Positions 9,377-18,530 of a DNA stretch of 64,000 nt are shown piece by piece. The notes under the pieces are model-generated. The model was not told where the DNA came from, searched no databases, and saw only the letters and a list, made by a program, of their open reading frames with translations. Location: assembly GCA_965227255.1 (NCBI GenBank), contig CBDDFS010000004.1, positions 1 through 64,000 of the forward strand, read 5' to 3'. Within the stretch, counting starts at the first letter, position 1. Each line of letters begins with the position of its first letter. The DNA is from CBDDFS01 sp965227255. Its GTDB lineage: Bacteria > Bacteroidota > Bacteroidia > Flavobacteriales_E > Vicingaceae. The position numbers were made by a program, and so were the translations under genes.

Positions 9377-11243
9377 CGTAGGTCAATTCATTTTCTATCA
9401 TTCGAAGATTGTATTGTTGGATTATTGCTTGCAGTTTCTCCAGAGATTTGTCTAAGTCTTTATTGCTCATTGATTTTAGATTGTTTCTCATCAATGGATC
9501 ATCATGATAATCATAGATGGCCGTTACAGTTTTTCCGTTGTAGTGCAGGCAATAATTTTCATCGATGTATTGATAATAATTATTGATGAAACTCACAGCA
9601 AAACCAGATGAGTTCTCGTCAAGCACATTTTCGCCAAAGAAAACCCCTTCATAAGGTAATCCAATGTAAGATAAAATTGTGGGGGTGATATCTGACTGCT
9701 GACAAACTGTTGCGATCTCCAATCCTTCACTACGGGTGGGATCAAAAATAACGATCGGAATAGAATATATACCCATGGGTGTACCATATATTTCGGACTT
9801 ATTTTGTGCCGTATGATCAGCAGTGATCACGAATAGGGTATTTTGATACCAGTCTTCATTCTTTATCACCGAAAAGTATTTTCTCAATGCAATGTCACTG
9901 TAACAAACCATGGGATGAATTTGCAATTCACCTTTGGGACAAGCCTCTTTAAACTCTTTCGGAAGTTTGTAAGGATGATGAGCAGATAGAGAAAATATCG
10001 ATGAAAGGAATGGCTCTTTCATTTTACCTTGCTCTTGAGCGAAATATTGAAAATAAGGCAGATCATAAATTCCCCAAGAACCATCATAATCTTCTTCATT
10101 CGGGTATTCATTCATACCCAAATAGTCATTGAATCCGGCTAGATTAATATAGGAGTCGAATCCCATAGTGCCGTTTTTCCCTCCGTGATAGAAAGCCGAA
10201 TAATATCCATGTTCTCCCAATATTGCAGCCAATGAAGAAAGCTGGTTTTCGGCATATATCGATGTTCCGTGAGCTTCAGTCATTAAATTGGGGAGTCCGG
10301 AAAAAATCGCAGGAAGTGCTTCTATGGATCTTTTTCCATTAGCAAATGCATTCGTAAAGACGATGGATTTTTCCATAAGTGAGTCGAGAAAAGGAGTGAA
10401 ACCCTGTCCATTGTTATGAAATCCAACATATTCCTTAGATAGACTCTCCATAATGATGACAACAACATTCTTTTTGATGGCCGAGTCGATTCCTTGTGAC
10501 TTTTGTTCAGGATTGAAGCGCTCAAGACTTATCTCTTCAGATGTATATTCAATTAATTCAAGTTGATTTCTTCCCATTGATTTCATCATCGCGAATGGAG
10601 TGCTTAAAACCAATGAGGCATTTTGAGGTAGAGTGTACCTAGAAGCGTCGATAATATTTAGCGGTTTTAATTGCATTCCTCCGCGCATACCAACAAAGAC
10701 CAAGGCCAGGATTAAGATGCAAGATAAGACCCTCATTCTTAAGTCTTTGCTGTAATTATTATATCCATCAATAAATTTCCGAATGGCCCAAATTGAAACA
10801 ATGGAGATCAATAGAAAAATAAAGATCATATACCAATAATCCCTGAGAAATTGGGGGAGAAGAGAGCCGAAATCGTCACCGGCTCCGAGATATCGAAATA
10901 TATCCCAAGTCGTCCTTTTCAGTGTAAACCGGTAGTAAATGATGTCAATGCAATTCACTAAAGTGAAAAGAACAATGACCAATGAAGAATATATTCTCAC
11001 GAATTTAAGATAGCCTCTGCTGCTGTGATTGAAAGGCACGAGAAGGCTTAAAAATACCGGTAATAGGCCATAGGAAATGCTTACAAGATCAAAGCGCAAG
11101 CCTTGTAGGAAGTCGCGGAATCCCGGATTAGAGAAATATTCCCGGTTAAAAAGAAAAAATGCCAATCGGCATAATGTGGCTGAGGCAAGGAATATGACGC
11201 TTACACGAAAAAACAGGATAAATGACCTCGTGAACTTGAACAT
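9366..11243 (-). CDS. LTA synthase-like membrane sulfatase/phosphotransferase
   Basis: This 625-residue protein has about five transmembrane helices in residues 1-190 and a periplasmic alkaline-phosphatase-superfamily domain from about 255 on. Metal-site features are VVVIIMESLSKEY (Glu266), the nucleophile region ANGKRSIEAL with Ser306 at the place of the LtaS Thr, and FVITADHTA (Asp-His pair). This matches the LtaS/MdoB/phosphoethanolamine-transferase group that moves a lipid head group onto a sugar polymer. Bacteroidota have no known Gram-positive-style lipoteichoic acid, so the acceptor could be a periplasmic glucan, LPS or lipid. It is the first gene of the operon with a lipid kinase and plsC. 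A perfect TAnnTTTG promoter element sits just before the ATG. Confidence 0.85.
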   Translation of the reverse strand: MFKFTRSFILFFRVSVIFLASATLCRLAFFLFNREYFSNPGFRDFLQGLRFDLVSISYGLLPVFLSLLVPFNHSSRGYLKFVRIYSSLVIVLFTLVNCIDIIYYRFTLKRTTWDIFRYLGAGDDFGSLLPQFLRDYWYMIFIFLLISIVSIWAIRKFIDGYNNYSKDLRMRVLSCILILALVFVGMRGGMQLKPLNIIDASRYTLPQNASLVLSTPFAMMKSMGRNQLELIEYTSEEISLERFNPEQKSQGIDSAIKKNVVVIIMESLSKEYVGFHNNGQGFTPFLDSLMEKSIVFTNAFANGKRSIEALPAIFSGLPNLMTEAHGTSIYAENQLSSLAAILGEHGYYSAFYHGGKNGTMGFDSYINLAGFNDYLGMNEYPNEEDYDGSWGIYDLPYFQYFAQEQGKMKEPFLSSIFSLSAHHPYKLPKEFKEACPKGELQIHPMVCYSDIALRKYFSVIKNEDWYQNTLFVITADHTAQNKSEIYGTPMGIYSIPIVIFDPTRSEGLEIATVCQQSDITPTILSYIGLPYEGVFFGENVLDENSSGFAVSFINNYYQYIDENYCLHYNGKTVTAIYDYHDDPLMRNNLKSMSNKDLDKSLEKLQAIIQQYNLRMIENELTYDGE

Positions 11244-11247
11244 GGCG

Positions 11248-11255
11248 CAAAAGTA
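11248..11255 (-). promoter_or_regulatory. Bacteroidota -7 promoter element for the LtaS-like operon
   Basis: On the reverse strand the sequence reads TACTTTTG, a full match to TAnnTTTG, only 4 bases before the ATG at 11243. If used, transcription would begin at or very near the start codon, giving a leaderless or almost leaderless mRNA. No good -33 TTTG is visible at the usual spacing. Confidence 0.45.
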
Positions 11256-11342
11256 TCAATAAGGTGAATAAATATTGAATTAAGCTTGCTTCGAACTTAA
11301 CATAGTGCTCAATTTTCATCTAAATTTACCGGCAATTATATC

Positions 11343-13319
11343 ATGGAATTTTTCAGGAAAGGGGAGAGTAATGAGGATTTGATCAGGCTGTACAAGGCCC
11401 TGATCATGCCACGCCTTATAGAAGAGAAAATGCTGGTTTTACTCAGACAGGGAAAGATCAGTAAATGGTTTTCAGGTTATGGCCAGGAAGCTATTTCAGT
11501 GGGTGCTACACTTGCAATGGACGAGGATGAATTCATCCTTCCTATGCACAGGAATCTGGGAGTCTTCACATCCCGACACGTTTCGCTTCAAAGGCTTTTT
11601 AGCCAGTTCCAGGGAAAAGATGGTGGTTTTTCAAGAGGAAGAGACCGTTCATTTCATTTTGGATCCAAGGAGAATCATATTGTTGGCATGATCAGTCATC
11701 TGGGTTCTCAAATGGGTGTGGCTGATGGAATTGGATTGGCTGAAAAACTGCTTAATTCTGGTAAAATGACCATGGTTTTCACAGGCGATGGAGGAGCCAG
11801 TGAAGGGGATTTCCATGAAGCCCTGAACGTAGCAGCCGTCTGGGACCTGCCTGTATTATTCGTGATTGAGAATAATGGTTGGGGATTGTCAACTCCATCC
11901 TCTGAACAATTCAAGTTCAAGAATTTCGTCGACAAAGGTCCGGGATATGGAATTGAAGCTCACATTGTTGATGGTAATAATGTTTTAGAAGTGAATCAGA
12001 AGGTTAAAGAGATTCTTCCTGTGATCAGGAAAGAATCAAGACCTATGATACTTGAATGCATGACATTCAGAATGAGAGGACATGAGGAAGCTTCAGGAAC
12101 GAAATACTATCCAGCCGGTTTGCAGGATGAATGGGCTGTTCATGATCCAGTGACAAACTATGAAGCTTTTCTGATCAATAATGGCATCTTAAATGCTTCT
12201 GCAGTAGAGGCCATGAAATCGGAATTGAAGGACGTCATCAGTGAGGCATGGAAATGGGCGGACGAGCAGGACGAGGTTGAATTCAGTGAAGAAGATGAAT
12301 TGAAGGATGTTTACTTCGAATATGAATTTGATGAGGTTCCTGTTCAAGGGAATTCATCCGAAATGCGTTTTGTTGATGCTGTGTCCAGTGCTTTGGATCT
12401 GGCCATGCAAAAGCATTCAAATCTTGTTCTGATGGGACAGGATATTGCGGAATACGGCGGAGTATTTAAGGTCACGGAAGGTCTTTTAGAGAAATACGGT
12501 CGTTCGAGGGTCAGAAACACACCACTGTGTGAGGCCGCTATCATTGGTACCTCTCTAGGAATGTCTGTCAAAGGATTTAAGTCCATGGTTGAAATGCAAT
12601 TTGCCGACTTCGTTACGGAAGGATTCAATCAGATCGTAAACAACCTGGCCAAATCACACTGGCGATGGGGACAGAATTCCGACGTTGTTGTGAGGATGCC
12701 GACAGGTGCGGGGGTGACTGCCGGACCATTTCATTCTCAGAGTAATGAAGCCTGGTTTTTCCATGTGCCAGGATTGAAAATTGCCTATCCTGCTTTTCCG
12801 GAAGATGCTAAAGGCTTGTTGCTGAGCGCCTTTGAGGATCCGAATCCTGTCATGTTTTTTGAGCATAAGGCATTGTACCGAAGTATTAAAAGTGACGTAC
12901 CGGAAGGATATTACAACACTGAATTCGGGAAGGCAAGACGAATTCAAGAAGGAAATCGACTTTCCATTATTACCTATGGTATGGGTGTGCATTGGGCTTT
13001 GGATTTTATCAATGAAAATGAAGAAGCCGATATCGACCTGATTGATCTAAGAACACTGGTTCCTTTGGATACTGAAGCCATATATAGTTCTGTGAAAAAA
13101 ACCGGAAGAGCCTTGGTTTTGCACGAAGACAATCTGACAGGAGGAATAGGGGGTGAGATTGCATCTTTGATCAATGAGAATTGCTTTGAATTTCTCGACG
13201 CTCCGGTCAAGAGGTTGGGAAGTCTGGATACGGCTGTTCCATTTGCGAAAAATCTCGAGGACGGTTATCTGGCCAAGTCAAAGCTCAAAAAGACACTTGA
13301 AGACCTCCTGGATTATTAA
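11343..13319 (+). CDS. Branched-chain 2-oxoacid dehydrogenase E1, alpha-beta fusion
   Basis: The 658-residue protein joins both E1 subunits. Residues 1-320 are the alpha part with the thiamine-diphosphate motif GDGGASEGDFHEALNVAAV to ENN (148-178). Residues about 340-658 are the beta part (GQDIAEYGGVFKVTEGL, RVRNTPLCEAAIIG, GAGVTAGPFHSQSNEAWF, HEDNLTGGIGGEIA). It should decarboxylate branched-chain 2-oxoacids and pass the acyl group to a lipoyl E2, supplying branched acyl-CoA for fatty acids or valine/leucine/isoleucine breakdown. Fused E1 of this kind is usual in Bacteroidota. No E2/E3 gene is nearby, but lipB at 60.5 kb would serve E2 lipoylation. The gene diverges from the LtaS-like operon and ends 1 base from the end of the opposing patatin gene. 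Confidence 0.92.
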   Translation: MEFFRKGESNEDLIRLYKALIMPRLIEEKMLVLLRQGKISKWFSGYGQEAISVGATLAMDEDEFILPMHRNLGVFTSRHVSLQRLFSQFQGKDGGFSRGRDRSFHFGSKENHIVGMISHLGSQMGVADGIGLAEKLLNSGKMTMVFTGDGGASEGDFHEALNVAAVWDLPVLFVIENNGWGLSTPSSEQFKFKNFVDKGPGYGIEAHIVDGNNVLEVNQKVKEILPVIRKESRPMILECMTFRMRGHEEASGTKYYPAGLQDEWAVHDPVTNYEAFLINNGILNASAVEAMKSELKDVISEAWKWADEQDEVEFSEEDELKDVYFEYEFDEVPVQGNSSEMRFVDAVSSALDLAMQKHSNLVLMGQDIAEYGGVFKVTEGLLEKYGRSRVRNTPLCEAAIIGTSLGMSVKGFKSMVEMQFADFVTEGFNQIVNNLAKSHWRWGQNSDVVVRMPTGAGVTAGPFHSQSNEAWFFHVPGLKIAYPAFPEDAKGLLLSAFEDPNPVMFFEHKALYRSIKSDVPEGYYNTEFGKARRIQEGNRLSIITYGMGVHWALDFINENEEADIDLIDLRTLVPLDTEAIYSSVKKTGRALVLHEDNLTGGIGGEIASLINENCFEFLDAPVKRLGSLDTAVPFAKNLEDGYLAKSKLKKTLEDLLDY

Positions 13320-13320
13320 G

Positions 13321-15612
13321 TTAATCCTCTATCAACTCCGCAATGGCGTTGTTCTCTTCGATTAGAATTGACTTCAGGTGATTCAATATCTCCTTGTTTT
13401 CTTTCAGATCGAGGGATTCCATGATCCTTTTCTTTTCAATATTGGTCAAATGCCAGCTCAGACTGATTTTCTGTGTCGGATCGTTTTTTAACTGAAATGG
13501 AATGACTTCCAGTTTCCCATCAAACCAGGCACTGGCATACTGCAGAAGCTGATCCTGTTCAAAGGTCTGTACGTTGGTCCAGTTGTTATAGAAGTTGTCT
13601 AGTGGAGATGTAAGGCTGCGCAACAATGATTCACTGTTTCTTCGCTTCGCTTCATATCTTTTGAACTTATCTCTCATCTGAAGGATGACAACACCACTAG
13701 TATTCTCATTGATCCAATCGCGGAATGAATACAGGTATTTTAGACTTGATGTCAAGCCATAATTGTCCCGTATCCCGCTATCCATAATCTTGATCTGTGG
13801 TTTGCTTGGTAAACTCACAGCGGGCAGGATATAAGGGAAGGTAGCTGTCATCCTCAGCACCGAAGTAAAGCGAATATTGGCTGCGTCCTGATCATTGAAG
13901 AACTTTTGGTATTCAATGTATTCCAAAAGGGGAGTGGATTCCAGATTGGATGTCGGTAAATTATCTGTCATATATGACACAGGCTGAGCCGATATAATGA
14001 GTCTTCTTGCATCATTGATGATGGTCGGCGCAAAGATCATAAGCGGTGTCCTGGCCTCAAATTCATCTTGCTGGTAATCCTGCAATCTTTTGTTAAAAAG
14101 CCCACCCACATTCTCGTTCAGCGTCTGCTCAAAGGCATAAGCTCTGTCCTTGGGGTATTTATAATCACCATCGTAAAACTTCTGATACTTAGGGAAAATG
14201 TCATTTGTTACGAGATTGAGAGCTACTGCGTTCAGAATATCTCTTGAAATACCGGCCGAAATGCTATCCATTTCCTTTCTGAAATCCTCTGGTTGCAATG
14301 AATTCAGATAAAGTTCTCTGACATATGCTGCGCCGATCATTCCACCCGATGAACCCGTGATCAGATGAGTGTGATTCATCAAATTACCCTCCAATTCATT
14401 ATCAAGATGCAAAATTCCCAGAGTGGTCCAAAGCATACTTCTCAAGCCGCCGCCTGAAGCATTAATGATGACCATTTTCGGTTTAACACTCTCAGGTAAA
14501 TTCAACGATTCTTTCCAATTTTCCAGGATTCTCAGTCCATTCTCATGATCTTCAAGATTGCTGTATTTATCCCGGGCCAATTCCAGAAGGAATTCTTCTG
14601 AATAATTGGCTTTTATGCCCTCATATTGCAGTCCGTAGGCTTTGTTCTCAAAATTTATCCAGTCTTTGACAGTTGCAAAATGTAGTCCAAAGAAGATCAG
14701 GATGAATATGGTAAAAGACCAGCCTTTGACCCATGAATGCAGCGCACTGGCAAGCATCAAAATAATTGAGAACATCAATAGCAAACTGGCACTGGCAGGA
14801 ATTAAGAAGATTTCATAGTCCTTGAAGAAGCCAATTGTGGCAATGGCCAGAATACAGGCAATTTCAAAGAATGAAGCATTAATATGATTTTGCGATAAGA
14901 CCTTGTAAATGGTTTCTTTCTTATAATGCTCACTTGATCTTGCAAGGGATATTTTGAAAGGATGTGAAAAATAAGTCTCAATTCTCCATGTCGATTTGCG
15001 ATCAAGCACCTTATCCCAGCGTGTTGGACGATGGATGAAATCGTGCATGGCACTCTGTCCGGACTTCTCTTTTTTGCGTTTCCTTGGAAAGCTGAAGATG
15101 TTCTTATTGGTTGAAATAAAGTAAAGGGTGGAAATAGCGATAAAGGCAAAATTTCCAAACAAGAAACCCAGAATATGCATGAATATTTTCATGTTGCTTT
15201 CCAGCTCTATTCCGCTTTGATATTTGTATAAATTGAATATATATACTATAGTGAATATCCACGGAATCAGACTGTTATTGTAACAGAACTTAAGAAAAGG
15301 TCGAGATAAAGTCGCAATAAAAGGAAAACGCCTTCCATTGATGATGTAAGTGGAAATATTGTAGGCCATGATGAAGACGCCACAACTGAATCCGAGGATG
15401 GCATGAGACAGAAAATTTACTTCTCCCAGATATTCAGGATAGAGTAAAAGATGAGGAATGCCATAATTGTATGCCAGGTTTCCTGTGACATAGGCAAAGA
15501 GAATTAACCAGAATAGCAGAACGGTCTGGTTCTTTTTAAATTGAACCCAGAGAAGTTGAAATGGAAAAAATAATAGAACCCTCGAAATCCTCTCCTTGAA
15601 CAGAGCTGTCAT
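13321..15612 (-). CDS. Membrane-anchored patatin-like phospholipase
   Basis: This 763-residue protein has several transmembrane helices in the first 160 residues and another group around 250-310, then a patatin domain. The oxyanion loop is ASGGGLRS near residue 385, the nucleophile elbow GSSGGMIG near 420, and the catalytic aspartate motif DSGIRDNYG near 608 (canonical DG[A/G] replaced by DSG). The Ser-Asp dyad thus appears complete, predicting lipid acyl hydrolase activity at the inner membrane. It is much longer than soluble patatins because of the membrane half. Physiological substrate unknown. It is monocistronic and convergent with the E1 gene; their stops are 1 base apart with no terminator hairpin visible. 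Confidence 0.82.
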   Translation of the reverse strand: MTALFKERISRVLLFFPFQLLWVQFKKNQTVLLFWLILFAYVTGNLAYNYGIPHLLLYPEYLGEVNFLSHAILGFSCGVFIMAYNISTYIINGRRFPFIATLSRPFLKFCYNNSLIPWIFTIVYIFNLYKYQSGIELESNMKIFMHILGFLFGNFAFIAISTLYFISTNKNIFSFPRKRKKEKSGQSAMHDFIHRPTRWDKVLDRKSTWRIETYFSHPFKISLARSSEHYKKETIYKVLSQNHINASFFEIACILAIATIGFFKDYEIFLIPASASLLLMFSIILMLASALHSWVKGWSFTIFILIFFGLHFATVKDWINFENKAYGLQYEGIKANYSEEFLLELARDKYSNLEDHENGLRILENWKESLNLPESVKPKMVIINASGGGLRSMLWTTLGILHLDNELEGNLMNHTHLITGSSGGMIGAAYVRELYLNSLQPEDFRKEMDSISAGISRDILNAVALNLVTNDIFPKYQKFYDGDYKYPKDRAYAFEQTLNENVGGLFNKRLQDYQQDEFEARTPLMIFAPTIINDARRLIISAQPVSYMTDNLPTSNLESTPLLEYIEYQKFFNDQDAANIRFTSVLRMTATFPYILPAVSLPSKPQIKIMDSGIRDNYGLTSSLKYLYSFRDWINENTSGVVILQMRDKFKRYEAKRRNSESLLRSLTSPLDNFYNNWTNVQTFEQDQLLQYASAWFDGKLEVIPFQLKNDPTQKISLSWHLTNIEKKRIMESLDLKENKEILNHLKSILIEENNAIAELIED

Positions 15613-15805
15613 ATTCTGTGCCTCCTTTAATAAGTAAACGTAAAATATTATCCCTTAGTTGCCTTCTTTTCTCTTATTCTTTTTGATTTTTATGATGAAG
15701 CGGTGCAAACGACTCATTGATTATAGATCATTACTCATAGAGAAAATGGCATTTCCATAAATTCTTACCTTAGCATTAAGATACTAATACGCCCGAATAG
15801 TTAGT

Positions 15806-16639
15806 TTGAGCTTGCATATCATAAGATCGTTTTTTGTTAGATATATCGTTATTTATTGGATTGTGGGAGGAGTTCTCATTACAGGTTGCTCCAAGGATGA
15901 TTCTTTAAATCAAGTTTATGAGAAATGTCCTGATTTAATAGAAACTAAAAAGCTCAAATCGAGGCTTCTGAACTACTCTGAAAGTAATCCTGTGCTGTGT
16001 ACATGGGAATATAATTCGAAAGGCTGGGAAATGGGATATACAGAAGAGGGTGGTGTTTTGATTGAACATCGTAATTATCAACATGACAACAGGGGGAATG
16101 TTGTATTCTACGAAAGATATACTGATGGTATATTAAGAAACACAAAGAAAAGGACATTCAATGAATATAAATTGGTTACCAGCGATTCCCTATTCAATGA
16201 ATTGAATGAAGCAATACAAATTGAATTGTGGGGTTACGATGGTCAGAATCTTACGAATTACAAATGGTTAGTACCTCAGAATTCTGGTGAAGATCATGTG
16301 CATTTGGAACATAAGAATTATAAGTATGATGAGAATAATAGACTATTAAGCTATGATGTATATAAATCAAAGACTCATGATTTAACAACAACTTATCATT
16401 ATGATCCAAGAGGTATACTCTATTCAATAAAGTCCGAAAGAGTTTGGGATGAATATGTTTTGGAAGAGCTAATGATGTACAACGAAGATTGCCTGACCTC
16501 CGATCTTAAAATTATGATAAGAGGAGAATTGCGTTATCATTTTACTAACTACGCGTATAACGAGAATGGTAGCTATGTCTACCGCGAATTTTACGCTAAT
16601 GGATCATTGAGTTACACAGAAGAAAGAACTTTCGAATAG
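15806..16639 (+). CDS. Putative lipoprotein with YD/RHS-like repeats
   Basis: No ATG is available upstream in frame. TTG at 15806 gives a 277-residue protein (another TTG lies two codons later) with a hydrophobic segment ending in a lipobox-like LITGC around residue 28, so it is probably a lipoprotein. The body has repeated Tyr/Asp/Asn-rich segments of the RHS/MORN-like kind (YDENNRLLSYDVY, YDPRGILYSI, YNENGSYVYREFYANGS), about 25-60 residues apart. The function is not recognised. The gene looks more AT-rich than its neighbours and is flanked by about 190-base gaps with no recognisable features on both sides, so it may be a recent acquisition. Confidence 0.6.
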   Translation: MSLHIIRSFFVRYIVIYWIVGGVLITGCSKDDSLNQVYEKCPDLIETKKLKSRLLNYSESNPVLCTWEYNSKGWEMGYTEEGGVLIEHRNYQHDNRGNVVFYERYTDGILRNTKKRTFNEYKLVTSDSLFNELNEAIQIELWGYDGQNLTNYKWLVPQNSGEDHVHLEHKNYKYDENNRLLSYDVYKSKTHDLTTTYHYDPRGILYSIKSERVWDEYVLEELMMYNEDCLTSDLKIMIRGELRYHFTNYAYNENGSYVYREFYANGSLSYTEERTFE

Positions 16640-16838
16640 ATGTCCGATAAATCGCTGTTTCAAACTAATAATTAGATGATTTAATTAGGTCTTGCCTTGG
16701 AAAGAAAATCATCGGTTCCAAGTGTATCGAAGGTCCTGAAAATAAAATGAAGAAATACATAACGACAGCCAATAGCAAGAAAAGCATTTCTACTTATCAC
16801 TAGAACTACTTACTCCTTGATCTCTAATTTCAGACCTT

Positions 16839-18530
16839 TCAGCTAATTTTGGATTCCGACAACTCCATTATGTCCGTCTCAAGCTTCTTTGCCTCATCAA
16901 CCAAGGACTGAGCATCGGCAATGATCTTATCAGCAAATGCCTTGTCATTCAAACCCACGGCATTGATCTTGACATTGAGATATGCGCCAATCACCGCAGT
17001 TCTGGCACATAAACTTCCAACTGCAGCGTCAGTGATGCTGTTCGGATTTCCTATTTCCGCCATTTTGCCAATTACTTCCATGGTTTGCAGACTCTTTTGC
17101 ATCACACTGAAAGGCACTTCTGTGGCATATTTCGTGGCTTCCTCGATGGCATTTTTTCGTTCTTCTTTTTCCTGATCCGTCGATTTTGGTAGTCCAAATG
17201 CATTCATTATTCGGTTAAAAGCATTTGTATCCTCATCAACTAAAGCAAGCAATTCCTTCTGCAGAGTCATTCCTTTTTCGGCCCATTCAGAGAACTCTTC
17301 CCATCTGTCGTCCCATCCTCTTTTGTGCGAGGATAGATTCGCTACCATGGTTCCAAGGGAAATACCCAGAGCTCCTACGTAGGCAGAAATGGATCCACCA
17401 CCGGGCGCAGGAGATTCAGAAGCAGTTTCGTTTGCAAATTCGACCAGATTCATGCTCACAAGTCTTCCGGGCTCGTTGAATCCAAGTTTGTATTCAATGA
17501 TCTTTTCTTCCGCATTAAAAGGAGCCAGATCGTCAAGGCCAAGAGATTTAACCGCGATCTTGATCTTTTCGCTTTCGCTGATGCCGAGAGACCTATTTTG
17601 TTTTTTCAAATAATGATCGGCAGCGTCGAGCATGGCTTGCAGTGGAACCAGGCCAACTATTTCAGAACCAGTTACTCGAATACCCTTTTCTGTGGCACTT
17701 TTAACCGCCTCGTCAAAGGCAATGTGCATAGGTGTGATAGAAATGTTCGTAAGGTTAAGTGAAAGCTGCGCAATACCATATTCCTCTATATACCAACCTA
17801 TACCTTTAACGGCTTTCAGTGTGCCCGGGATTCTTATCGGTTCACCTTTTTCATCCTCAATGATTTTCCCGGTTAAAGGATTTCCTTCTCTTTTCACCCT
17901 GCCTGCCTCTCTAATGTCAAAGGCTATGGCATTGGCTCTTCTTGTTGAAGTAGTGTTGAGGTTTACATTATAGGCAACGAGGAAGTCCCTGGCGCCTACG
18001 GCCGTCACACCTGTCTTTTTAACATGTTCATTGAATTCGTTCGGACCAAAATCGGGAGTCCATTTGTCCTCCGAAATTTTTGTCATGCCTTCATATTCGC
18101 CACTTCTGCAATAGGCAAGATTTCTTCTTTCTTCTTTGAATGCGGCGTTTTCGTAACAGTAGATAGGGATATTTAGCTCTTTTCCGATTCTTTCAGCAAG
18201 CTTATGGGCATATTCAACTGTTTCTTCCATTGTGATGCCAGAGATTGGCACGAGTGGACATACATCGGTGGCACCCATCCTGGGGTGTTCGCCTTGATGC
18301 TTCGACATATCTATCAATTCTGAGGCTTTTTTGATAAGGAGGAAGGCCGCATCGATAACTTTCTCAGGTTCACCAACGAAGGTGATAACGGTTCGGTTTG
18401 TGGCTTTTCCTGGATCGATATCAAGGAGTTTAACTCCTTCAACCTGTTCAACAACATGGGCAATTTCTTTAATCTTGTTGCTGTCTCTTCCCTCAGAGAT
18501 GTTTGGAACACATTCTATTAGCTGCTTCAT
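16839..18530 (-). CDS. ftcD: Bifunctional glutamate formiminotransferase / formiminotetrahydrofolate cyclodeaminase
   Basis: The 563-residue fusion has an N-terminal formiminotransferase domain (CVPNISEGRD at 7-16, and GEHPRMGATDVCPLVPI with His82 at the position of the known catalytic histidine) and a C-terminal cyclodeaminase domain from about 355 (ASESPAPGGGSISAYVGAL). It moves the formimino group from formiminoglutamate to tetrahydrofolate and deaminates it to methenyl-THF, the last step of one histidine degradation route. The ATG overlaps the miaA stop by one base (TAATG), so it is co-translated with tRNA-processing genes and not with other hut genes. No other histidine-utilisation gene is in the window. 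Confidence 0.95.
   Translation of the reverse strand: MKQLIECVPNISEGRDSNKIKEIAHVVEQVEGVKLLDIDPGKATNRTVITFVGEPEKVIDAAFLLIKKASELIDMSKHQGEHPRMGATDVCPLVPISGITMEETVEYAHKLAERIGKELNIPIYCYENAAFKEERRNLAYCRSGEYEGMTKISEDKWTPDFGPNEFNEHVKKTGVTAVGARDFLVAYNVNLNTTSTRRANAIAFDIREAGRVKREGNPLTGKIIEDEKGEPIRIPGTLKAVKGIGWYIEEYGIAQLSLNLTNISITPMHIAFDEAVKSATEKGIRVTGSEIVGLVPLQAMLDAADHYLKKQNRSLGISESEKIKIAVKSLGLDDLAPFNAEEKIIEYKLGFNEPGRLVSMNLVEFANETASESPAPGGGSISAYVGALGISLGTMVANLSSHKRGWDDRWEEFSEWAEKGMTLQKELLALVDEDTNAFNRIMNAFGLPKSTDQEKEERKNAIEEATKYATEVPFSVMQKSLQTMEVIGKMAEIGNPNSITDAAVGSLCARTAVIGAYLNVKINAVGLNDKAFADKIIADAQSLVDEAKKLETDIMELSESKIS

Noticed and set aside
16696..16722. Inverted repeat CTTGGAA / TTCCAAG with a 13-base loop in the gap before ftcD's end
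   Set aside because: The stem is only 7 bp with a long loop and no T-run on either side; not convincing as a terminator or RNA.
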